8,653 nucleotides of DNA, taken from contig JAQVPY010000085.1 of the NCBI GenBank assembly GCA_028701815.1, forward strand, positions 1 through 8,653, in the 5' to 3' direction. How positions within the stretch are numbered: position 1 is the stretch's first letter; the number at the start of each line of letters is the position of its first letter. Position numbers and translations under genes: made by a program. Below, piece after piece: positions 1 to 6,920 of the stretch. The DNA is from Bacteroidales bacterium (GTDB lineage: Bacteria; Bacteroidota; Bacteroidia; Bacteroidales; BM520). The notes beneath the pieces are model-generated. The model was not told where the DNA came from and ran no database searches. It saw nothing but the letters and a program-made list of their open reading frames with translations.

Positions 1-495
1 TCGACACAACTGATCGGCGTCACCCCTGATATTTCCGCCAATTCCCCCTATATGTACCTGCCATCAGGAGAACGCGAATCGAAAAATGCCATGAAATGGA
101 GCGAAATCGACCCTGTAAAATATACCGTATGGCCTCATAAAATCAACTATGACGAAGTGATAAAAAACAGCAAAAAAAGAATGCAGTCTAATCCATACTT
201 CACGTCTATTGAAGAATATGCGCGACAGCTGAAACAAACACGCGATAACACTGCTTATTCCCTGAACTTCGATGAATTCTCAAATTATATGAAAGATATA
301 GAGGCAAAAACTAATAAAATGGAAGAGCTGACAAAAGACACCCTAAATATCGAAGCGACTATAATAACACCGGTCGCAAAAACCGCTAACGACTCCGTTA
401 CAATTGAGCAAAACAACAAGTGGCACAAGCAGCTAATAACAGACCACGTCGTTGTTGAAGCATTAAAAATATGCGAAGATGTCAAATTAAATTAA
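1..495 (+). CDS. prc: Tail-specific protease (Prc/Tsp, S41 family), C-terminal part, 5' end outside window
   Basis: The reading frame is open from the first base and ends at TAA 493-495, giving the last 164 residues. It starts with STQLIGVTPDI, which matches the end of the S41 protease fold, where E. coli Prc has a similar GVTPDI segment. A run resembling the Prc 'NALPWDSI' block follows (NAMKWSEIDPVKYTVW, about residues 28-43), then a helical, charged C-terminal domain of the DUF3340 type. The end (VVVEALKICEDVKLN) resembles the Prc ending 'DETVNIALDLAKL'. In this family the enzyme is a periplasmic or envelope serine protease with a Ser/Lys dyad that degrades proteins from their C-termini. 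The PDZ domain and catalytic residues lie upstream of the window, so activity cannot be judged here. An internal Met at 52 is not a start, because the homology begins before it. The next gene starts 31 bases downstream on the same strand. Confidence 0.88.
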   Translation, partial: STQLIGVTPDISANSPYMYLPSGERESKNAMKWSEIDPVKYTVWPHKINYDEVIKNSKKRMQSNPYFTSIEEYARQLKQTRDNTAYSLNFDEFSNYMKDIEAKTNKMEELTKDTLNIEATIITPVAKTANDSVTIEQNNKWHKQLITDHVVVEALKICEDVKLN

Positions 496-508
496 TTTTG
501 TAATTTTG
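493..508 (+). promoter_or_regulatory. Two tandem Bacteroidota -7-like boxes (TAATTTTG) before the SDR gene
   Basis: TAATTTTG occurs at 493-500 and again at 501-508, directly adjacent. Both fit the Bacteroidota primary sigma -7 consensus TAnnTTTG. The first overlaps the protease stop codon. Initiation a few bases after the second box would leave a leader of roughly 13 bases before the ATG at 527. I see no TTTG at the usual -33 spacing for either box, and the area is AT-rich, so this is a candidate only. Confidence 0.45.
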
Positions 509-526
509 CAAAATTTTTTATCGATA

Positions 527-1288
527 ATGAAAGATGTAACCATGGTAACCGGAGCCACGTCCGGATTTGGCAAAGCTATAGCTAAAAAATACGCCAAAAA
601 TGGCTTCCCTGTTATAATTACGGGACGCCGTAACGAAAGATTAAACGATCTGAAAAAATACTTGGAAGAAAAATACGACGCAAAAGTGCTTTCACTAAAC
701 TTTGATGTTCGCGATAAAGAAGCAGTCTTTTCAGCAATAAATTCCTTACCGGAAGAATGGAAAAACATTACCATACTGGTAAATAATGCGGGACTTGCCC
801 TCGGTGCCACCGGTATTGAAAATGGCTATATCAGCGACTGGGAGACTATGATAGACACTAACGTCAAAGGCACCCTCTTCGTTTCTAGAGCCGTTATCCC
901 CACTATGATCGCAAATAAAAAAGGTCATATTGTGAACATGGGCTCTACCGCAAGTAAGGAAACTTATCCCGGCGGCAACGTCTACTGTGCATCGAAACAT
1001 GCAGTACAGGCTATTTCCGACGGAATGCGCCAAGACCTCATCAAATATGGCATTAAAGTCACCCAGATCTGCCCGGGAATGGCTGAGACAGAATTCTCAT
1101 TAGTAAGATATAAAGGCGATAAAGATAAAGCCGACAACGTATATAAAGGTGTAAAGCCCCTAGTGGCTGAAGATATAGCCGAAATAGCTTTCTTCATCAC
1201 ATCTGTCCTCCCTGAACATGTAGAAGTGAGGGATATTGTAGTATCTTGCCAACAACAAGCAAGTGCTTTTGTAGTAAATAGAAATTAA
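527..1288 (+). CDS. SDR family NAD(P)-dependent oxidoreductase, YdfG-like
   Basis: This 253-residue classical short-chain dehydrogenase has a complete Rossmann fold. It shows the TGATSGFG cofactor loop (residues 8-15), GRR (33-35; arginines here favour NADP over NAD), DVR (60-62), LVNNAG (84-89), N112, and the catalytic S140, Y153 and K157 in the YCASK motif. The segments EEWKNITILVNNAGLALG, SDWETMIDTNVKG and TEFSLVRYKGD closely follow E. coli YdfG, an NADP-dependent 3-hydroxy acid (serine/allo-threonine) dehydrogenase. Length also agrees with that family. The true substrate is inferred, not shown. I prefer ATG 527 over an upstream in-frame TTG at 506, because 527 puts the beta strand right before the cofactor loop and 506 lies inside the putative promoter box. 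It is followed after 16 bases by two acyl-CoA ligases, so a role on a hydroxyacyl or ketoacyl substrate is possible but speculative. Confidence 0.9.
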   Translation: MKDVTMVTGATSGFGKAIAKKYAKNGFPVIITGRRNERLNDLKKYLEEKYDAKVLSLNFDVRDKEAVFSAINSLPEEWKNITILVNNAGLALGATGIENGYISDWETMIDTNVKGTLFVSRAVIPTMIANKKGHIVNMGSTASKETYPGGNVYCASKHAVQAISDGMRQDLIKYGIKVTQICPGMAETEFSLVRYKGDKDKADNVYKGVKPLVAEDIAEIAFFITSVLPEHVEVRDIVVSCQQQASAFVVNRN

Positions 1289-1304
1289 AATTAAATTAAC
1301 GTAT

Positions 1305-3086
1305 ATGGAAAGTAGTGAAATTACTAGACTTTTTGATTTACTCCCCTATTATGAGGATAAATTTAATCCGGAGAAAAACGATGTTTTAGCAGGCAAAGAA
1401 CACGGCGTATGGCGAAAATACAGCATTAAAGAATTCCGCGAAATCGTTGACGACCTGTCATATGCCTTTATGCAAATGAACGTCGAAAAAAATGACAGAA
1501 TAGCTACGGTTACTAATAACCGCCCCGAATGGAACTTTATCGACATGTCGGTAATGCAAGTCGGAGCTATCCATGTCCCTATTTATCCTACGATCAGTCT
1601 CTCCGACTACGAACATATCCTCAACCATGCCCAAATATCATACCTCTTCCTTTCAGGAATGGCCATGTACAAAAAACTTGAGCCTATCATCAAAGAAATG
1701 AAATTTTTGAAGGGCATATATATCTTTAATAATGAGGAGGGCCTCCCGAGATGGACGGAATTGCTTGAACTTGGCAAAGCGCATCGCGACAAGGAAAAAC
1801 TCGAAGCTATTAAAGCAACTATCACTACAAACGACCCCTGTACATTAATTTACACCTCAGGCACTACCGGTGTACAAAAAGGCGTTCTGCTTGCCCATAG
1901 GGGACTTATTATAAACTTTAAAGGCGTATCACCTACTCCTGACTTCGGAGACGGCAGCTGCGCTCTGAGCTTATTACCCCTCTCTCACGTCTATGAAAGA
2001 ATGCTGAATTATATGTATCTGTACCTCGGCATCTCTATATATTATGCCGAAAGTATAGCAAAGTTCCAAGCAAACTGTATGGAAATTCGTCCATATATGA
2101 TGTGCTGCGTTCCACGCGTTATCGAGAAAGTCTACGAAGGTATCCTTGCAAAAGGCAGAAAGCTGAAAGGTATCAAAAAGGGGCTGTTCTTCTGGGCTTT
2201 AGGCGTCGCAGAGAAATATGAACTTTACGGTGCAAACGGCAAATGGTACCAATTTAAATGGAAAATTGCCTATAACCTCGTGCTGAAGAAATTCAGAGAT
2301 GCCCTCGGCGGCAGATTCAGAATCGTCGTCTCCGGCGGCTCCGCCCTGAACCCCAAATTATGCAGGATATTCCACGCTGCCCTCATCCCCGTATATGAAG
2401 GCTATGGAGTTACTGAAACATCTCCCGTTATCACCGTATCTGCTCGCCCGCCTAAGGGATTGAAAATAGGCACAGTAGGACTCCCTCTCCCCGGCGTTGA
2501 TGTGAGAATAGCAGAAAATGGCGAAATCCTTTCAAAAGGTCCTAATATCATGATAGGCTATTACCGCCAGCCTGAACTTAACGCAACAGTAATCGACGAA
2601 GACGGATGGTTCCATACAGGCGACATGGGCAGATTCGATGAAGACGGACACCTTATCGTTACCGGTAGAATGAAAGAAAACTTTAAAACTTCCGGCGGAA
2701 AATGGATCGCTCCTCAACCAATTGAAAATAAACTTACAGCATCACCGTTTATCGACTGCGCTATTGTGATGGGCGAAAACCAAAAAGTTGCAGGTACTCT
2801 TATTGTTCCCGACTTCGCTCACCTTAAATCATGGTGCAAGATAAAAGAAGTGACATATACCTCTAACGAGGAAATGATCAAAGAAAAAGTCATTTTAGAC
2901 AGAATAAAAAAAGAAGTCGATGACGTCAATAAAACTTTAGGCAAAACTGAGCAAATAGGCCATATATGCCTTACGGCCGACGAATGGAGCGTCGACTCCG
3001 GCGAACTGTCTGCTACTCTTAAAGTTAAGAGAAAAGTCGTCATGGAAAAATATGCCAACATCATCACTAAAATGTTCAACGACTAA
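1305..3086 (+). CDS. Long-chain fatty acid-CoA ligase (AMP-forming), first tandem copy
   Basis: This 593-residue member of the ANL adenylating superfamily has the length expected for bacterial long-chain acyl-CoA synthetases. It would convert a fatty acid, ATP and CoA to acyl-CoA in two steps through an acyl-adenylate. Visible motifs are the P-loop YTSGTTGVQKG (183-193), LPLSHVYER (224-232), the YEGYGVTETSP block (364-374), GTVGLPLPGV (389-398), the ribose-binding Asp in HTGD (437-440), the hinge region GRMKENFKTSGGK (454-466), and the C-terminal SGELSATLKVKRK (565-577), where K573 is the likely adenylation lysine. There is no signal peptide or membrane span, so it is probably cytosolic or peripheral to the membrane. 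It lies 16 bases after the SDR gene with no -7-like box in the gap, which suggests co-transcription, and 3 bases before a paralogue. Substrate chain length cannot be read from the sequence. All core motifs are intact. Confidence 0.93.
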   Translation: MESSEITRLFDLLPYYEDKFNPEKNDVLAGKEHGVWRKYSIKEFREIVDDLSYAFMQMNVEKNDRIATVTNNRPEWNFIDMSVMQVGAIHVPIYPTISLSDYEHILNHAQISYLFLSGMAMYKKLEPIIKEMKFLKGIYIFNNEEGLPRWTELLELGKAHRDKEKLEAIKATITTNDPCTLIYTSGTTGVQKGVLLAHRGLIINFKGVSPTPDFGDGSCALSLLPLSHVYERMLNYMYLYLGISIYYAESIAKFQANCMEIRPYMMCCVPRVIEKVYEGILAKGRKLKGIKKGLFFWALGVAEKYELYGANGKWYQFKWKIAYNLVLKKFRDALGGRFRIVVSGGSALNPKLCRIFHAALIPVYEGYGVTETSPVITVSARPPKGLKIGTVGLPLPGVDVRIAENGEILSKGPNIMIGYYRQPELNATVIDEDGWFHTGDMGRFDEDGHLIVTGRMKENFKTSGGKWIAPQPIENKLTASPFIDCAIVMGENQKVAGTLIVPDFAHLKSWCKIKEVTYTSNEEMIKEKVILDRIKKEVDDVNKTLGKTEQIGHICLTADEWSVDSGELSATLKVKRKVVMEKYANIITKMFND

Positions 3087-3089
3087 TTG

Positions 3090-4859
3090 ATGGCAAGGAT
3101 TACCCGTATCTTTGACTTGTTTGATAACTACAGGGAGAAATATCCGGATAAAATAGACGCTCTCGGTGGTAAAGAAAACAAAAAATGGATAACATATTCT
3201 ACCGAGGAGTATATCAGAAACTCTGAATATGTGAGCTATGGACTGTTAGAACTGGGGCTGAAAAAAGGCGACAAAATCGCCATTATAAGCTCCAGCATGC
3301 CGGAATGGAATTTTCTTGATATGGGCTCAACCCAAATAGGATTGATAAACGTTCCTATTTACCCCACTATCAGCGAAGCGGAACATAAATATATTCTTAA
3401 CCATTGCGATGCAGAATACGTGTTTATTAGCGGCTACGATATGCTGCGCCGTATAGAGACAATCCTACCCGAATGCCCTAATATAAAGGAAGTCTTTACT
3501 TTAAAGCCACTGGCCGGATACGAGAACCTCCAGGGCATTATGGAAAACGGAAAAAATAACAGTGAAAAATACGACCTCGAAGCTATAAAAAAATCCATCG
3601 ATAAAGACGATATTGCTACAATTATTTATACCTCCGGCACTACCGGAACTCCTAAAGGCGTTATGCTGAGCCACTATAACCTTGTCAGCAATTTTATGGG
3701 TGTGGCCCATATCCCTCCCTTTATCCCGTCTATGCGCGCAATAAGCTACCTGCCACTATGCCACGTATATGAAAGAATGATTATTTATATGTACCAATAT
3801 CAGGGTCTTAGCTTGTATTACGCCGAAAGTATCCCAAGAATAGCAGATAACTTTAAAGAAATTAAACCGCACGTTATGTGCTCCGTACCTCGCCTTATCG
3901 AAAAAACCTACGATAAAATTATCAACGTGGGACATAAACAAAAAGGAGCTAAAAAGAAAATCTTCTTCTGGGCTGTAAAAATAGCCGAACAATATAACTA
4001 CGATGGCGCTAACGGTTTCTTCTACGAGATAAAACGTAAAATAGCCGATATCTTGATCTACAGCAAATGGAGAGAGGCCCTCGGCGGAAATATGCGAATT
4101 ATCGTCTCCGGCGGTGCCGCAATAACAGAAAAACTGACGAGAATATTCACATGCGCCGGAGTATATATCTTCCCGGGATACGGCCTGACTGAGACATCGC
4201 CTGTTATCGCCGTCACAACTTTTCGACCCGGAGAATATAGTTTCGGAGGCGTCGGAGGCATCATGTCACAAAATGCCGTTAAAATTAACGAAGATGGAGA
4301 AATCCTTACTAAAGGCCCATCACTGATGAAAGGCTATTACAAGGCTCCCGAACTGACAAAAGAAGCTGTCGACGAAGACGGATGGTTCCATACCGGAGAT
4401 ATGGGACACCTCGAAAACGGCACCCTGCTGAAAATCTCCGGCAGAAAAAAATCTATCTTTAAAAACTCCTTCGGGAAATATATTAACCCCGACTTCGTGG
4501 AAAATATCCTTAAAGACTCCCCCTTTATCGATAACGCTATGGTCGTCGGCGAAAACGAGAAATTTTGCGCCGCCCTTATCGTCCCAGACTTTATGCACCT
4601 TAACAACTGGAGTAAAGAAAATAATATCTCCTTCTCCTCTATTCGCGAATTAATTTCCAAAACGGAAGTGGTCGAAATGTACAAAAAAGAAATCCTTAAA
4701 ATAAACAAACAACTGAGCTCTACAGAGAAAGTCAGCAACTTCTTCTTAATGGATTCAGAGTGGTCCGTTGACTCGGGAGAACTGTCTGCAGCTTTAAAGG
4801 TGAAGAGATTTTACGTCTCCAACAAATATAAAAAGGAGATAGATTCTTTGTTTACATAA
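3090..4859 (+). CDS. Long-chain fatty acid-CoA ligase-like protein, second tandem copy with diverged motifs
   Basis: A 589-residue paralogue of the preceding gene, collinear over its whole length. Shared landmarks include PEWNF (71-75), VPIYPTIS (88-95), the P-loop YTSGTTGTPKG (180-190), LPLCHVYER (221-229), YYAES (243-247), YGLTETSP (364-371) and HTGD (434-437). It differs from copy one where the family is usually conserved. GTVGLPLPGV is replaced by GGVGGIMSQNAV (386-397). KTSGGK in the hinge region is KNSFGK (458-463). ATLKVKR near the end is AALKVKR (567-573), though the candidate adenylation lysine K570 remains. It therefore is probably an active adenylating enzyme, perhaps with another acyl substrate or acceptor. 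I chose ATG 3090, three bases after the previous stop (TAA TTG ATG); the TTG at 3087 is a possible but less likely start. The tight spacing suggests translational coupling. The 3' end overlaps the opposing glycosyltransferase gene by 8 bases. Confidence 0.9.
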   Translation: MARITRIFDLFDNYREKYPDKIDALGGKENKKWITYSTEEYIRNSEYVSYGLLELGLKKGDKIAIISSSMPEWNFLDMGSTQIGLINVPIYPTISEAEHKYILNHCDAEYVFISGYDMLRRIETILPECPNIKEVFTLKPLAGYENLQGIMENGKNNSEKYDLEAIKKSIDKDDIATIIYTSGTTGTPKGVMLSHYNLVSNFMGVAHIPPFIPSMRAISYLPLCHVYERMIIYMYQYQGLSLYYAESIPRIADNFKEIKPHVMCSVPRLIEKTYDKIINVGHKQKGAKKKIFFWAVKIAEQYNYDGANGFFYEIKRKIADILIYSKWREALGGNMRIIVSGGAAITEKLTRIFTCAGVYIFPGYGLTETSPVIAVTTFRPGEYSFGGVGGIMSQNAVKINEDGEILTKGPSLMKGYYKAPELTKEAVDEDGWFHTGDMGHLENGTLLKISGRKKSIFKNSFGKYINPDFVENILKDSPFIDNAMVVGENEKFCAALIVPDFMHLNNWSKENNISFSSIRELISKTEVVEMYKKEILKINKQLSSTEKVSNFFLMDSEWSVDSGELSAALKVKRFYVSNKYKKEIDSLFT

Positions 4860-5967
4860 TCTCGGAAAAGATAGACAACAACGTCTTTTCTTCGTTTTCC
4901 CAGCATAATTCTTCCTTCGCCTTGGCGAAGATCTTGTGACGTTCGTCAGGAGAGAAAGCATCCCATTTTTTTAAGGCATTTTCTATTGTAGCCGCAAGTA
5001 CCTCGGGCGTATGATCACTTACAAGTTCCCCAATACCGTATTTTTTAACGACTAAATGTATCTCTGGAAAATCTGTGGCGAGAACAGGTATCTCCGCATG
5101 CACAAAATCAGTGATTCGATTAGGAAGAGAATAATAATAATTCAAACCTCGATTAGCAAGCAGGCTCATTCCCATATCGGCTTTTACAGTAATGGCATTC
5201 AGATCTTCTAATGGAATTCTCCCCAGAAACACGACCCTGTCTCTGAGATTCTTTTCGGCAGCATAATCTTTCATCTGTTGTGTAACATCGCCATCGCCAG
5301 CAATATAAAAGACCGCATTATCTATAAATGGTAGCGCATCGATTATCCATTCGATTCCACGTCCTATATTAACAGCCCCTTGATATAACAATATCTTTCT
5401 CGAATTTTTCTCGTCAGGATTTTTTACCTTGCAGTACGATGCTTCAGGAAAGTTTCTTACAACTCGCATGTTGATACCATATCTGTCGTTATAAATATCG
5501 GCTATAGAATTACAGACGGTATAACAATATTTCAACTTAGGAAAAACCTTGTCTTCTATCCTGCTCCAAAAACGTTTAACCCTGTCTCTACCGACCAACT
5601 CGGGTACTTCAGGGAACATTTCATGGGCATCGAAGACAAGAGGACAATGCCTTAAAACTGAGGCATAATAGTTGGCAAGGATGGTATCCGTATCATCAGC
5701 CAGCAAGATGTCTGCCTTCGAAAACAGCAACAACAGGAAGAGTCTGAAATTATACTCGGCATAAAACATGGCCGTCTTCTTAAACAGAAGGCGCATGCGT
5801 TTTACACGATAAGGACGTTTTATCGCAACGGAGTAAGGCAACATCCGACCCACTACGAGCACATCATAACCGTTATTAAACAGGGATGTAGCGATTTTAT
5901 TGACACGTTGGTCGGTAACAAGGTCGTCAGTAACCGACATTATGATACGTTTTTTATGAGTCGCCAT
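4852..5967 (-). CDS. Glycosyltransferase, GT4-type (GT-B fold)
   Basis: This 371-residue protein has the layout of a GT-B glycosyltransferase. The N-terminal half opens with the SVTDDLVTDQRVNK segment (11-24) seen in Bacteroidota family-4 enzymes and has DAHEMFPE (113-120). The C-terminal nucleotide-sugar half has YQGAVNIGRGIEWII (195-209), AGDGD (223-227), FLGRIP (247-252), and SLPNRITDFVHAEIPVLATD (280-299), matching the donor-binding region. A hydrophobic run, FRLFLLLLF (74-82), could help membrane association but is too short for a clear transmembrane helix. By family it transfers a sugar from an activated donor to a surface glycan or lipid precursor; neither donor nor acceptor can be read from the sequence. 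Unlike most surface-polysaccharide transferases it stands alone, with no other glycan genes in view. ATG 5967 is preferred over Met10, since the earlier start keeps the first beta strand (KKRIIMSV) whole. Confidence 0.88.
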   Translation of the reverse strand: MATHKKRIIMSVTDDLVTDQRVNKIATSLFNNGYDVLVVGRMLPYSVAIKRPYRVKRMRLLFKKTAMFYAEYNFRLFLLLLFSKADILLADDTDTILANYYASVLRHCPLVFDAHEMFPEVPELVGRDRVKRFWSRIEDKVFPKLKYCYTVCNSIADIYNDRYGINMRVVRNFPEASYCKVKNPDEKNSRKILLYQGAVNIGRGIEWIIDALPFIDNAVFYIAGDGDVTQQMKDYAAEKNLRDRVVFLGRIPLEDLNAITVKADMGMSLLANRGLNYYYSLPNRITDFVHAEIPVLATDFPEIHLVVKKYGIGELVSDHTPEVLAATIENALKKWDAFSPDERHKIFAKAKEELCWENEEKTLLSIFSEIM

Positions 5968-5990
5968 TTAGGATATTGTTTTTTCAGGTA

Positions 5991-5998
5991 CAAAAATA
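5991..5998 (-). promoter_or_regulatory. -7-like box TATTTTTG for the glycosyltransferase gene
   Basis: On the - strand these bases read TATTTTTG, a fit to TAnnTTTG. Initiation just downstream would give a leader of about 18 bases before the ATG at 5967, typical for this phylum. A second fit (TATCTTTG) lies further upstream on the same strand at 6024-6031. No well-spaced -33 TTTG was found. Confidence 0.4.
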
Positions 5999-6010
5999 AT
6001 TGTTTTTTTA

Positions 6011-6018
6011 TACATTTG
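6011..6018 (+). promoter_or_regulatory. -7-like box TACATTTG for the HAD hydrolase gene
   Basis: TACATTTG fits the Bacteroidota -7 consensus TAnnTTTG. It sits 26 bases before the ATG at 6045, so transcription from it would leave a leader of about 20 bases. It lies only 12 bases from the opposing box at 5991-5998. No clear -33 TTTG is present at the usual distance. Confidence 0.45.
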
Positions 6019-6044
6019 CACATCAAAGATAATTAAACCATAAT

Positions 6045-6911
6045 ATGCAGAAGAAGACAATCGCTATCGCTTATGATTTTGACGGAACTCTTGCTCCAGG
6101 CAACATGCAGGAGCACAAGTTTATTCCGGAACTCGGTATTGGAAACCATGATTTTTGGGAAGAGGCCAACCGCTTGGCTCAGGAGAACGACATGGATGAG
6201 ATTCTCGCCTATATGGAGCTGATGCTCGAAAAAGCAAAAGAAGCCGGTGTGTCAATCAAAAAAGAGTCGTTTCAACATTACGGGAAGTCGATAGAATTTT
6301 TCGAGAACGTAGAAACATATTTCGACAGAATCAATAAATATGCGGACTCAAAGGGGCTGACGATAGAGCACTATATTATTTCCTCGGGCCTTCGTGAATT
6401 TGTCTGCGGCACATCCATAGCAAGGTATTTTAAAAATATCTTTGCCTCCGGATTTAAATATGACGAACACGATGTCGCCGTATGGCCCGCACTTGCCATC
6501 AACTACACAAATAAAACGCAGTATTTATATAGGATAAACAAGGGTATTCACAACTCGTGGGACAACACTTTGATCAACAAATACGTTCCCGACGAAGACC
6601 GACCCGTTCCCTTCTCCGACATGATATATATCGGTGATGGGGAAACTGACGTTCCAGCCATGAAGATGATTAAATATCAAAGGGGTACTGCCATTGCAGT
6701 ATATAACCCCGCGACGATACAATCGAAGACGTCGCGAAAATCCCCGCGTCAGATTTGTCTCGAGCTTATTGCGCAAAACAGAGCAGATTATATTGCTCCG
6801 GCCAACTACACCGAAGGCAGCGAATTAGATATCATACTCAAACGCATCATCGACAAGATCGCTGCAGAGCACGAATTACAGGACCTGAAACGAAACATCG
6901 TAGGTCAATAG
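6045..6911 (+). CDS. HAD superfamily phosphohydrolase
   Basis: This 288-residue haloacid dehalogenase-superfamily protein has all four motifs. Motif I is YDFDGTLAPG (10-19), with nucleophile D11 and acid/base D13. Motif II is IISSGLRE (111-118), with a serine at 113 or 114. Motif III is a lysine in the NKTQYLYRINKG region (156-167). Motif IV is IGDGETDVPAMK (196-207), with D198 and D202 for magnesium. Between motifs I and II is a mostly helical cap of about 100 residues, as in C1-capped phosphatases such as phosphoserine phosphatase. The sequence also resembles a conserved, uncharacterised HAD protein I recall from Bacteroides (NMQE, FIPELGI, HNSWDN segments). It is most likely a soluble cytosolic phosphatase; the substrate is unknown. 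The first ATG is used, placing motif I right after the first beta strand. It is divergent from the glycosyltransferase and converges on ftsZ with 9 bases between stops. Confidence 0.87.
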   Translation: MQKKTIAIAYDFDGTLAPGNMQEHKFIPELGIGNHDFWEEANRLAQENDMDEILAYMELMLEKAKEAGVSIKKESFQHYGKSIEFFENVETYFDRINKYADSKGLTIEHYIISSGLREFVCGTSIARYFKNIFASGFKYDEHDVAVWPALAINYTNKTQYLYRINKGIHNSWDNTLINKYVPDEDRPVPFSDMIYIGDGETDVPAMKMIKYQRGTAIAVYNPATIQSKTSRKSPRQICLELIAQNRADYIAPANYTEGSELDIILKRIIDKIAAEHELQDLKRNIVGQ

Positions 6912-6920
6912 CATCTTTTG

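Noticed and set aside
506..526. TTG as an earlier start for the SDR gene, adding seven residues
   Set aside because: The TTG lies inside the second TAATTTTG promoter-like box and the added residues extend beyond the usual short N-terminus of the family.
3087..3089. TTG as the start of the second ligase
   Set aside because: An ATG follows immediately at 3090 and adds no loss of conserved sequence; ATG is the better start.
4337..4738. A 133-codon open frame on the - strand inside the second ligase
   Set aside because: It is antisense to the conserved C-terminal ligase domain, with low-complexity Ser/Leu/Ile-rich translation. No support for a gene.
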